46,900 nucleotides of DNA from Pseudorhodobacter antarcticus (GTDB lineage Bacteria > Pseudomonadota > Alphaproteobacteria > Rhodobacterales > Rhodobacteraceae), in the NCBI GenBank assembly GCA_945862465.1, contig CAMAYO010000011.1:1-46900 (forward strand), given 5' to 3'. Each line of letters begins with the position of its first letter. Positions within the stretch are counted from its first letter, which is position 1. The notes beneath the pieces were generated by a model. It did not search any database and was not told where the DNA came from. It saw only the letters and a program-made list of their open reading frames with translations. The position numbers and the translations under genes were made by a program. Shown here piece by piece: positions 32,762 to 41,066 of the stretch.

Positions 32762-33685
32762 TCAGGTGGAAGGTAGGAACGGTTTTCCAAGACAGGCGGG
32801 CGCATTTGCCCCCGCCGTGCCTCGGGAAGAGATGAAAGACAAGGCGATCACAGTCATGGCATAGGGCATAGCCGCCCAAAACTGACTGGGCAAGAACGAG
32901 AACCCACTGGCTTTGGCATAAAGCTCTAGCGCCATCAAAATGCCAAAAAAGTAAGCGCCCGCGAAGAGCCGACCGGTGCGCCATCCGGCAAAGACCACCA
33001 AGGCCAAAGCGATCCAACCGCGACCTGCGGTCATTTTCTCGGCCCACATGGGCGTGATCACCATGCTAAAATAGCAACCACCAATCCCCGCCATGGCCCC
33101 ACCAAAGGCAATCGCTGCATAGCGCACCTTGATGACAGAATAGCCGATGGAATGGGCCGACAGATCATTTTCGCCGACAGCGCGCAAAATCAGCCCCGCA
33201 CGGGTGGATTTTAGGAACCATGTTGTCAGCGGCACCATGATCAAGGCAAAGTATACAAGGGGCGAATAGCCAAAGATCAGCCTTAGGTAGTCGTGCTTGG
33301 CCAAAACATCGGGAAACACGCTGGTAAAGGGCATGACGATCCGCCCCGTAAAGGACAATCCCATCAACGAGGATATGCCCGTGCCAAAAATCGTCAGCGC
33401 CAAGCCTGTCGCCACTTGGTTGGAATTAAGCTGCAAGACCAGCACGGCAAAGATCAAACTGGCCAAGGCCCCGCCTGCGGCAGCACCCAAAACACCGAAC
33501 CACGGGTTGAACGTGTAAACCGTGACGGCAAAGCCGGAAATTGCACCGACCAGCATCATGCCTTCCACGCCAAGGTTCAAGACACCAGACTTTTCCACCA
33601 CCAATTCGCCCAAGCCTGCAAGCAAAATGGGCGTAGATAGGCCCACCACGGTGATAATCGCCGCAATGATGAAATCTGGGCTCAT
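32762..33685 (-). CDS. BMP-type ABC transporter permease 2
   Basis: A 307-residue inner-membrane protein with about eight hydrophobic helices. LAGLGELVVEKSGVLNLGVEGMMLVGA is the hallmark of the nucleoside/branched-chain-type permease family (YufQ/NupQ-like), and RAVGENDLSAHSIGYSVIKVRY is the cytoplasmic coupling loop. It begins immediately after permease 1: ATG at 33683-33685 lies one base beyond that gene's TAA, while a GTG at 33694 would overlap it. It forms the channel together with permease 1. Length is normal for the family. Confidence 0.9.
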   Translation of the reverse strand: MSPDFIIAAIITVVGLSTPILLAGLGELVVEKSGVLNLGVEGMMLVGAISGFAVTVYTFNPWFGVLGAAAGGALASLIFAVLVLQLNSNQVATGLALTIFGTGISSLMGLSFTGRIVMPFTSVFPDVLAKHDYLRLIFGYSPLVYFALIMVPLTTWFLKSTRAGLILRAVGENDLSAHSIGYSVIKVRYAAIAFGGAMAGIGGCYFSMVITPMWAEKMTAGRGWIALALVVFAGWRTGRLFAGAYFFGILMALELYAKASGFSFLPSQFWAAMPYAMTVIALSFISSRGTAGANAPACLGKPFLPST

Positions 33686-33686
33686 C

Positions 33687-34763
33687 TTACACACCCGCCG
33701 CTTTGGTCGAAGCGATCAGTCGGATGCGGTAGCGCACCAGAATGTCACTTGCCAGAATGAAGAACAGCATCATCGCCTGAAAGATGCCTGCGGTGGAATT
33801 GGGAATATGCACGGAAGTTTGCGCCATTTGCCCGCCTACATAAGTCACGGCAAGAACAATACCGGCAATCAAACAACCAAACGGGTTCAAACGCCCCAAA
33901 AACGCCACGATGATCGCGGTGAACCCGTAACCTGACGGGAAGCCAAGATCCATTTTGTGCAGCACGCCCACAAATTCGAAAGCCCCCGCCAATCCAGCCA
34001 TGGCGCCGCCGATGATCAGCGTGGCCCAGATCGTGCGCTTGCTGTCAAACCCACCGTGTCGCGCGGCCGTGGTCGAAGACCCCACCACCCGCACCTGATA
34101 CCCAAATTCCGACCGCGCCATGATCACCCAAAAAACAAAGGGCAGGATCAGCGCAATCAACACACCTAGATGCACGGTTGAATCGGGCCAAACCGGCAGG
34201 GTTTGGCTGTCAGCCAAGGGGGCGGTTGCTGGAAAGTTGCGCCCGTTGGGGTCTTTCCACGGCCCGCCCACCAGATATCCCAACACTTGGAACGAGACAT
34301 AGGTCAGCATCAGGCTGGACAGGATCTCGTTCACGTTGAACTTTGTGCGCAGCCAAGCGGGGACCGCGGCCCAAAGCCCACCGCCTGCAACGCCTGCGGC
34401 GATCATCAGAAGCACCACGAAAAACCCGCCGGTCTGGCCAAAAGCAATGCCCACGCCCGCACTGCACAAAGCCCCGATCACATATTGCCCCTCGGCGCCA
34501 ATGTTCCACACTTGAGCGCGGTTGCCCATCGACAGACCCAAGGCGATGATGATCAAGGGGGCGGCTTTCACCGCGACGTCCTGCCATTTGTAACTGACAA
34601 GCAGTGGTGACAAGAAGATATCAACCACGGCCTTAAAGCCGTCGATCCCGATCAGGTCAAACACAACGATGCCGATCAGCATGGTCAACAAGACCGAAGC
34701 GATGGGTGTTGTCACCAACATTGCCATGCTTGGCTCGCGCCGTTTTTCCAGCTTAATGCGCAT
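33687..34763 (-). CDS. BMP-type ABC transporter permease 1
   Basis: A 358-residue inner-membrane permease of the YufP/NupP type. ALGLSMGNRAQVWNIGAEGQYVIGAL is the conserved signature near the second helix, and VGSSTTAARHGGFDSKRTIWATLIIGGAMAGLAG the coupling loop and following helix. ATG 34761-34763 lies inside the 3' end of the ATPase gene (11-bp overlap), so translation is coupled. An upstream in-frame TTG is ignored. With permease 2 it forms the membrane heterodimer of the importer. Confidence 0.91.
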   Translation of the reverse strand: MRIKLEKRREPSMAMLVTTPIASVLLTMLIGIVVFDLIGIDGFKAVVDIFLSPLLVSYKWQDVAVKAAPLIIIALGLSMGNRAQVWNIGAEGQYVIGALCSAGVGIAFGQTGGFFVVLLMIAAGVAGGGLWAAVPAWLRTKFNVNEILSSLMLTYVSFQVLGYLVGGPWKDPNGRNFPATAPLADSQTLPVWPDSTVHLGVLIALILPFVFWVIMARSEFGYQVRVVGSSTTAARHGGFDSKRTIWATLIIGGAMAGLAGAFEFVGVLHKMDLGFPSGYGFTAIIVAFLGRLNPFGCLIAGIVLAVTYVGGQMAQTSVHIPNSTAGIFQAMMLFFILASDILVRYRIRLIASTKAAGV

Positions 34764-36279
34764 GGGCAACGTCTCCGTGAATGCCGCCCATCAACAGGCC
34801 AATCTCGTCAATCTTCGCGTCTGCTACGGCCATCGGGCGCGACAGACGCCCACCGTTGATAACGGCCATCGTGTCGCAAAGCGACAGCAGTTCATCCAGA
34901 TCTTGGCTGATGACCACAATGGCCGACCCCGTCGCCGCCAGATCGACCAAGGCCTGATGGATCGCCGCTGCCGCCCCCGCATCCACGCCCCAAGTGGGCT
35001 GGCTTACAATCAGAACCTGCGGCTTTTGCAAGATTTCGCGGCCCATGATGTATTTCTGCAAATTCCCGCCCGACAGGCTTTCGGCCATAGCGCCAGGGCC
35101 GGTGGCCTTTACTGAAAACGCCTCGATCACTTCTCCCGCATAGGTGCGGGCGGCCTTGGCGTCGATCAAACCGGCGCGCACCATGCCCAGACGGTCGCGC
35201 GCTGTCAGCACGGCGTTGTCAGCAAGGGTAAAGATCGGCACAGCCGCATGGCCGTTGCGTTCTTCGGGAACCGACCCCATGCCGTGCCCCCGCCGCGCGC
35301 GGGCTTGCATATGGCCCACGGCAACACCGTCTACCGTCACACTGGCAGGATCAGCATTGGTAGCTTCTCCCGACAGGGCCAGTAGCAACGCGTTTTGCCC
35401 GTTGCCTGCCACGCCCGCCACGCCAAAAATCTCCCCAGCGCGCACATTGAAACTGATGTCGCTCAAGGCCGTGCCAAAGGGGCCATCGGCGGCCAGCGAT
35501 AGGGCTTTAACCGCCAGCTTGGTTGCGCCAAATTCCCGCCCCGCAACCCGTGAGATATCTTTCAAACTGCCGCCGATCATCTTTTCGGCCATCGATCGGC
35601 TGGTTTCCACCGCCGGATCACAGGTATCGACCAACTGACCACCGCGCAGGATCGTGGCCGTGTCGCACAGCGCCTTAATCTCGTGTAGCTTGTGGCTGAT
35701 ATACAGGATCGAACAGCCTTCTTCAGCCAGTTTTCGCAGCACGGCGAATAACTGCTCCACCTCTTGCGGGGTTAGAACCGAGGTCGGCTCATCCATGATC
35801 AAAAGCTTGGGGTTCAGCAGCAAGGCACGGACAATCTCGATCCGCTGGCGTTCTCCGACCGACAAGGTCGACACAATCCGGTGCGGTTCCAGTTTCAGCC
35901 CATATTGGCCCATCACCGCCAAAATGCGGCTTTCCAGTTCGCGGGCGGGGATTTTGGCATCCATGCCAAGGGCGATGTTTTCTAAAACTGTCATCGCCTC
36001 GAACAGAGAGAAGTGTTGAAACACCATCCCGATGCCCAATTTCCGCGCAACTTTGGGGTTGGGCACGCTGATGCGCTGCCCGTCCCAGCGAATCTCGCCA
36101 GCGTCGGGTTGCATGATGCCGTAGATCATCTTGACCAGCGTCGACTTGCCCGCGCCGTTTTCGCCCAGCAAGGCGTGAATTTCACCGGGCTTGACCGAAA
36201 AGCCCACATTGTCATTGGCCAAAACGCCGGGAAACCGCTTGGTGATACCGGTCAGTTCAAGGCGGGCTGGGCTGGCCAT
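34753..36279 (-). CDS. BMP-type ABC transporter ATP-binding protein (two ABC domains)
   Basis: A 508-residue double ATPase of the YufO/RbsA/NupO type. Domain 1 has Walker A GENGAGKST near residues 39-47, the signature LSVGERQRIEI and Walker B LLIMDEPTSV. Domain 2 starts near residue 250 with a degenerate Walker A (GVAGNGQNALL), keeps the signature LSGGNLQKYIMG and has a weak Walker B (VLIVSQPTWGVD), a common asymmetry in this group. It is the first gene of the transporter operon, divergent from the guanine-deaminase-like gene across 321 bp. It energises import of the BMP ligand. Confidence 0.93.
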   Translation of the reverse strand: MASPARLELTGITKRFPGVLANDNVGFSVKPGEIHALLGENGAGKSTLVKMIYGIMQPDAGEIRWDGQRISVPNPKVARKLGIGMVFQHFSLFEAMTVLENIALGMDAKIPARELESRILAVMGQYGLKLEPHRIVSTLSVGERQRIEIVRALLLNPKLLIMDEPTSVLTPQEVEQLFAVLRKLAEEGCSILYISHKLHEIKALCDTATILRGGQLVDTCDPAVETSRSMAEKMIGGSLKDISRVAGREFGATKLAVKALSLAADGPFGTALSDISFNVRAGEIFGVAGVAGNGQNALLLALSGEATNADPASVTVDGVAVGHMQARARRGHGMGSVPEERNGHAAVPIFTLADNAVLTARDRLGMVRAGLIDAKAARTYAGEVIEAFSVKATGPGAMAESLSGGNLQKYIMGREILQKPQVLIVSQPTWGVDAGAAAAIHQALVDLAATGSAIVVISQDLDELLSLCDTMAVINGGRLSRPMAVADAKIDEIGLLMGGIHGDVAHAH

Positions 36280-36600
36280 TCTGGCTCCGTTATTCAGGGC
36301 AGGCTAGACGAGTGATGCGGATTGGCAGTTGGTTTGTATATCCCGCCGCAATTTGAAGCAGCTTCGCATTTCTGACATAAAACTGCAAAGCCCCCAAACC
36401 CATCCCCCAAGTTCACCAGTATGCGCGGCTGATTTCTTCAGCAATGCTAGCCCGACTTGCCCGACCGTCACAAGGGATTCGCACGGATATGCCCAAATCC
36501 GCGCCGATCGCCTGCTCTTTGGGCGGATTTGCGGCACTTACAGCTCTTGCCAGCCAGAACCATCCTGCCATGCTGGACCAAACCTAAAGACGAGGATGCT
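36280..36600. other. Divergent regulatory region between transporter operon and deaminase gene
   Basis: The 321 bp hold the promoters of two divergent units. An inverted repeat CAAATCCGC (36494-36502)/GCGGATTTG (36533-36541) with a 30-bp spacer lies about 60 bp before the deaminase start and could form a long hairpin in its leader or two half-sites of an operator. I see no clear -10/-35 pair. No gene of credible length is present. Confidence 0.45.
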
Positions 36601-37074
36601 ATGACCCTAGATCACGAGGCCCTGCTGCGCCGCGCCATCGACGAATCCCGCAAAGCGCGCGCGGCGGGCAACCATCCATTTGCCTGTATCCTTGTCGGCC
36701 CCGATGGCACGGTGCTGATGACCCAGCACAACGCCTATATGCCCGATCATGACATGACCGGTCACGCCGAACGGGTTTTGATGACCCGCGCCTCGACCAC
36801 CTTGCCCAAAGAGGTGTTGAAAGAGTGCACCATCTACACCTCGGCAGAGCCTTGTGCCATGTGCGCCGGGGCGATCTATTGGACGGGTTTAAAGCGCGTG
36901 GTCTTTGGGCTGACGGAAAAGGATTTGAAAGCCATCACTGGCGATCATCCTGAAAACCCAACGCTGGATTTGCCCTGCCACATCATCTTTGCCGCAGGCC
37001 AGCGTCAGGTGGAAGTGATTGGCCCGATGCTCGAGGCCGAAGCGGCCGCTGTCCATGAGGGGGCTTGGGGCTAG
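36601..37074 (+). CDS. Nucleoside/nucleobase deaminase, guanine-deaminase (GuaD)-like
   Basis: A 157-residue zinc-dependent CDA-fold deaminase. The zinc/catalytic signature is HAE in MTGHAERVLM and PCxxC in SAEPCAMCAGAIYW. NHPFACILVGPDG is the N-terminal substrate loop. Its length and the absence of the tRNA-binding features of TadA favour the bacterial guanine deaminase type (B. subtilis GuaD is 156 residues), which converts guanine to xanthine. Location opposite a BMP transporter and near xdhABC supports this. ATG 36601 follows GAGGATGCT. Other nucleobase deaminase activities remain possible. A bidirectional terminator follows. Confidence 0.85.
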   Translation: MTLDHEALLRRAIDESRKARAAGNHPFACILVGPDGTVLMTQHNAYMPDHDMTGHAERVLMTRASTTLPKEVLKECTIYTSAEPCAMCAGAIYWTGLKRVVFGLTEKDLKAITGDHPENPTLDLPCHIIFAAGQRQVEVIGPMLEAEAAAVHEGAWG

Positions 37075-37084
37075 GATTTTAACC

Positions 37085-37120
37085 CAAAAGGGGCGACATG
37101 GGATGTCGCCCCGCCTTTGA
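37085..37120. terminator. Bidirectional terminator between deaminase gene and malQ
   Basis: GGGGCGACA (37090-37098) and TGTCGCCCC (37104-37112) form a perfect 9-bp stem with a 5-nt loop, preceded by CAAAA and followed by GCCTTTGATT. It lies between two convergent stops (37074 and 37121), so it probably serves both. Confidence 0.8.
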
Positions 37121-38644
37121 TTAAGCAGAAACCTTCTTTGGACGATGCCTGCGGCCACGGCCAAAGGTCGTCGTCGTGGCTTTCAACTTTTGCGCCACGT
37201 CTTTTGTGATGGCCCCCTGCTCATAGCGCCAAGACCAGTTTCCCTTGGCCCGCCCCGGCACATTGGTGCGCGCATCGGTGCCAAGGCCCAAAAGGTCCTG
37301 CAACGGAACCACCACAGTGTCGGCGATCGAACTCATAGCCAATCGGATCATGGCCCAATGGATGTCTTGTTCCAGCACGGGCCCCGTATATTCTAGCACC
37401 TGCTGCTGTTGTTTTTGCGTCATCCCATTCCACCAACCCACGACAGTGTCATTGTCATGCGTGCCGGTGTAGCAGACGAAGTTGGCCTCAAAATTAAAGG
37501 GCAGATAGGGGTTTTCCGCACCCTTATCATCAAAGGCAAATTGCAAAACCTTCATGCCCGGAAAATCGAAGGTGTCGCGCAATTGCGCCACTTCGGGCGT
37601 CACGAGGCCCAAATCTTCGGCCCAAACCGGCAAATGGCCCAGTTCATGTTCCAGCGTATGGAAAAACGCATCGCCGGGGCATTTGGCCCAAGTGCCGTTG
37701 ATGGCAGTTTTCTCGCCATGGGGGACCTGCCAATAGGCTTCAAATCCACGGAAATGGTCGATGCGAATGACATCAACGTGCTGGGTGAGCAGTTTGAACC
37801 GCTTTATCCACCAGTCAAAGCCCGTAGCTTCCAAATGTTTCCAATTGTAAACCGGATTGCCCCACAACTGCCCCGTGGCGCTGAAGTAATCAGGCGGCAC
37901 GCCAGCCATCAGCTTGGGTTCCATCGTTTCGGGGATCAGTTCAAAGTTCGAAGGATTGGCCCAGACATCGACGCTGTCAAAGGCGACATAAAACGGAATA
38001 TCGCCCACGATTCGGATGCCACGTTGGTGAGCATAATCACGCAAAACGCCCCATTGCCGGAAAAAGGCGAATTGCACGAATTTATAGAAATTTACCGCTT
38101 CGCCCATCTTGGCGCGGGCATGATCTAGGGCTGACGGGTCGCGTTTGGCCAAAGTTGGCGGCCATTGGTTCCACGTTTTCTTCGGGTGGCTGTCTTTTAG
38201 CGCCATAAACAGCGCGTAATCCTCAAGCCAATCGGCCTGCTCGGCGCAAAAAGCGTCATAGGCTGCGGCAAGTTTGGCATTGCTGCGAAAGGCTTTGGCC
38301 GCCTGCGCGAGGGCTGCAAACTTAACCTCTTTCACTGCCTGCAAATCTTTGGCAATCGACACCGTCTTGCCCGGCGGCTTGGCGATCATATCCACGCCGT
38401 CCGCAATCAAATCTTCAATGCTGATCAACAATGGGTTTCCCGCATTGGCCGAAAAAGACGCATAGGGAGAGCCGTCTTCCGCTGTCGGCCCCAAGGGCAG
38501 CACTTGCCAGATTTGCTGATGTGTTTGGCCCAGAAAATCCAAGAATGTCCGTGCCGCAGCGCCAAGGTCGCCAATGCCCCAGTCACCCGGAAAAGAGGTG
38601 GGGTGCGCCAAAATCCCACTGCGTCTTGTAACTTTCGATCTCAT
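37121..38644 (-). CDS. malQ: 4-alpha-glucanotransferase (amylomaltase, GH77)
   Basis: A 507-residue GH77 enzyme that transfers alpha-1,4-glucan chains in maltodextrin and glycogen metabolism. RSGILAHPTSFPGDWGIGDLG is the typical N-terminus. VDVIRIDHFRGFEAYW carries the nucleophile Asp, VWAEDLGLVTPEV the acid/base Glu, and YTGTHDNDTVVGWW the stabilising Asp. Length is normal for the compact form. The C-terminus ends in a basic tail (FGRGRRHRPKKVSA). It stands alone on the minus strand, with no glycogen genes nearby, inside a locus otherwise devoted to purine/nucleobase breakdown. That location is unusual. Confidence 0.96.
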   Translation of the reverse strand: MRSKVTRRSGILAHPTSFPGDWGIGDLGAAARTFLDFLGQTHQQIWQVLPLGPTAEDGSPYASFSANAGNPLLISIEDLIADGVDMIAKPPGKTVSIAKDLQAVKEVKFAALAQAAKAFRSNAKLAAAYDAFCAEQADWLEDYALFMALKDSHPKKTWNQWPPTLAKRDPSALDHARAKMGEAVNFYKFVQFAFFRQWGVLRDYAHQRGIRIVGDIPFYVAFDSVDVWANPSNFELIPETMEPKLMAGVPPDYFSATGQLWGNPVYNWKHLEATGFDWWIKRFKLLTQHVDVIRIDHFRGFEAYWQVPHGEKTAINGTWAKCPGDAFFHTLEHELGHLPVWAEDLGLVTPEVAQLRDTFDFPGMKVLQFAFDDKGAENPYLPFNFEANFVCYTGTHDNDTVVGWWNGMTQKQQQQVLEYTGPVLEQDIHWAMIRLAMSSIADTVVVPLQDLLGLGTDARTNVPGRAKGNWSWRYEQGAITKDVAQKLKATTTTFGRGRRHRPKKVSA

Positions 38645-38847
38645 GGCCGCTCCTAAAAATACGTCAGGGTGAAGTGTCTTAAAAATGCCTGAGCAATTGA
38701 ATTGTGCTGAGCTGGGTGGCCCTTTTCAATAGCATGGCATGCCCTGCAAAGGGTCAGACCCAAATCTGGCCCAGCGCCACGATTCTGACAAGCCTCTGAT
38801 TGGTTAGGCAGCCTAGAAAAATGCGCCCAAAATGCCGATGCCGCTCT

Positions 38848-40137
38848 TTAATAGTCGGGCGCAAAGCCTATCGATGCGTCAATCTGCCCGCGCCGCCCGT
38901 CAATCAGCAATTCGCCAACACGTGCAGGTGTGCGGGCAATCACCCGTCCGCGCCGAATAACGGCCAGCTTCACGGCTTTTAGCCGCAAAGCCTCGGCAGG
39001 ATCGCGGGCTTGCAGCACGATCAAATCGGCGTTGCAGCCCTTGTCCAAGCCGTACCCTTGCAGACCCATGGTGCGGGCGGAATTGGTCGTGAGCGCCTGA
39101 AATATCGCCGACTTTTCTTCTAAACTGCCCATTTGTGCGACGTGAATGGCCATATGCCCCACTTCCAGCATATCTCCCGACCCCATCGCATACCAAGGAT
39201 CCATCACGCAATCATGGCCAAAAGACACATTTAAGCCCGCCGCCATCAATTCGCGCACCCGCGTCATGCCGCGCCGTTTGGGATAGGTGTCATGGCGGCC
39301 TTGCAGCATGATGTTGATCAAAGGATTGGGAATAACATTCATCTGCGCTTCGGCCATCAGTGGGATCAGCTTAGACACATAGTAATTGTCCATCGAATGC
39401 ATCGATGTCAGGTGCGACCCCGTCACGCGCCCTTGCAAGCCAAAGCGCACCGTCTGCGCGGCCAAAGTTTCCACATGGCGCGACAGTGGATCATCGCTTT
39501 CGTCGCAATGCAAATCGACGGGCAGGCCGCGGTCGGCAGCCAAACGGCACAGCGCCTCCACCGAAGTGCGACCCTCCTCCATCGTGCGTTCAAAATGCGG
39601 GATGCCGCCGACAATATCAGCCCCCATATCCAAGGCCCGCGTCAGGGATGCAACGCCATCCTTGGCGCGGTAATAGCCGTCTTGCGGAAAGGCCACGACC
39701 TGCAAGTCAAGATAGGGGGCGACGCGGCGCTTGACCTCTAGCATGGCTTCCACAGTCACAAGGCGCGGGTCGGATGTATCGACATGGGTGCGCACGGCCA
39801 AAAGCCCTTGGGTCACGGCCAGATCGCAATAGCGCAACGCGCGGTCCACCAGCGCATCCACAGTCAGCGTGGGGCGCAATTCGCCCCACAAGGCGATGCC
39901 TTCCAGCAAAGTGCCCGACCGGTTCATCCGCGGCAGGCCAAGCGACAGGGTGGCGTCCATGTGAAAATGCGGGTCGATGAAGGGGGGCGTGACAAGGCGA
40001 CCTGAGGCATCAATTTCTTCACGCGCCTCGGCGGCGATATGCGGGGCCACTTCGGCGATTTTGCCGCCCAGAATGGCGATGTCTTGGCCTTTGCGCCCAT
40101 CGGGCAGGTTGGCTTGCCGCAGGATCAGATCGAACAT
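38848..40137 (-). CDS. Cytosine-deaminase-like amidohydrolase
   Basis: A 429-residue metal-dependent amidohydrolase of the CodA branch. VTPPFIDPHFHMDATLSLGLPR carries the metal-binding His57 and His59. VDLHCDESDDPLSRHVETLA holds the third His, GSHLTSMHSMDNYY the fourth, and SFGHDCVMDPWYAMGSGDML the catalytic Asp. These are the CodA/isoguanine-deaminase signatures. It catalyses hydrolytic deamination of a nucleobase or related heterocycle. Overlap of its start with the end of xdhC by 13 bp places it at the end of an xdhA-xdhB-xdhC operon and supports purine or pyrimidine base catabolism. The precise base is unknown. Confidence 0.87.
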   Translation of the reverse strand: MFDLILRQANLPDGRKGQDIAILGGKIAEVAPHIAAEAREEIDASGRLVTPPFIDPHFHMDATLSLGLPRMNRSGTLLEGIALWGELRPTLTVDALVDRALRYCDLAVTQGLLAVRTHVDTSDPRLVTVEAMLEVKRRVAPYLDLQVVAFPQDGYYRAKDGVASLTRALDMGADIVGGIPHFERTMEEGRTSVEALCRLAADRGLPVDLHCDESDDPLSRHVETLAAQTVRFGLQGRVTGSHLTSMHSMDNYYVSKLIPLMAEAQMNVIPNPLINIMLQGRHDTYPKRRGMTRVRELMAAGLNVSFGHDCVMDPWYAMGSGDMLEVGHMAIHVAQMGSLEEKSAIFQALTTNSARTMGLQGYGLDKGCNADLIVLQARDPAEALRLKAVKLAVIRRGRVIARTPARVGELLIDGRRGQIDASIGFAPDY

Positions 40138-41066
40138 GGGGCCTCTTTGGGGTTCGCCGCCTGTGCGGGGCTTTGGGCTTGGTGCAGGAATTCAGCGGCG
40201 ACCCCAAGGGCAATCGCTTGGGGGTGTTTGCCCAAGGCGGGTTGGCCTATGGGGCAGGTGATCTTGGCGATGTCAAAGGGGCTATGGCCCAGTTCTGTCA
40301 GCCGCTTTTGAAACCGCACCCATTTGGTGGTGCTGCCAATCAGGCCGCATCGCAAAAAGCCATGAAGAAGGGCGCGGTGGCAGATATCAAGGTCTAAAAT
40401 GTGCGAAAAAGTCAAGATCAGATGCTCTGCATCGCGCGGCGCAAGGGCCATGGCTTGCGCCAAATCAGGCGCTGGCAGGGCGGTGACACCCAAAGGGATG
40501 GCATCGGGGAAGCGGTCAAGGGCGACATCAACCCATGTGATTGACAGGTCGGGCAAGGGGGCCATGACGGCGGCAATGGCCCGTCCCACATGGCCAGCAC
40601 CCCACAGCCAAAGCTGGCGTTTGGGGGTCATAACCGGCTCAACCAACCAACCTTGCAGCAATTGCGTGACAGGCTGCGCCCCTTGCCCCCGCGCTTGCGC
40701 CATCAGGCGTTGCACCGCCAAGGGCATGGGCGATCCATCAACACTGCGCGCAACGATGGGGCCTTGGGGCAGGGTGCTTGCGGTGAAAACCTCGGTCACC
40801 AAAGTGACGGCTCCACCACAGCACTGGCCCAAGGCGGGGCCAAGTGGGATGCGGGCCAAGGTGCAGGCTTGGGTCTGGACACGGGCGGCGAGGGTGGCTT
40901 GATGCTCCAAAGCGCCACCACCGATTGTGCCAGATTGGCCGCTTGCCCAAACCAGCATCGAAGCGCCCGTTTCCCGAGGCGCAGACCCGTCATGGCTGGC
41001 AATCACAACCCGCGCCACCCGTCCGTGCTGCTGCACTGCCGCTGTTAAGGCAGGCAGGTCAAACAT
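40125..41066 (-). CDS. xdhC: Xanthine dehydrogenase accessory protein XdhC
   Basis: A 313-residue cytoplasmic maturation factor that binds the molybdenum cofactor and helps insert its sulfurated form into XdhB. The N-terminal XdhC/CoxI domain shows RVARVVIASHDGSAPRETGASMLV and GTIGGGALEHQATLAA, with GQCCGGAVTLV as the conserved Cys motif. The C-terminal Rossmann-like part begins LWLWGAGHVGRAIAAVMAPL. It overlaps xdhB by 8 bp and the amidohydrolase gene by 13 bp, so it lies within one operon. Confidence 0.94.
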   Translation of the reverse strand: MFDLPALTAAVQQHGRVARVVIASHDGSAPRETGASMLVWASGQSGTIGGGALEHQATLAARVQTQACTLARIPLGPALGQCCGGAVTLVTEVFTASTLPQGPIVARSVDGSPMPLAVQRLMAQARGQGAQPVTQLLQGWLVEPVMTPKRQLWLWGAGHVGRAIAAVMAPLPDLSITWVDVALDRFPDAIPLGVTALPAPDLAQAMALAPRDAEHLILTFSHILDLDICHRALLHGFLRCGLIGSTTKWVRFQKRLTELGHSPFDIAKITCPIGQPALGKHPQAIALGVAAEFLHQAQSPAQAANPKEAPCSI

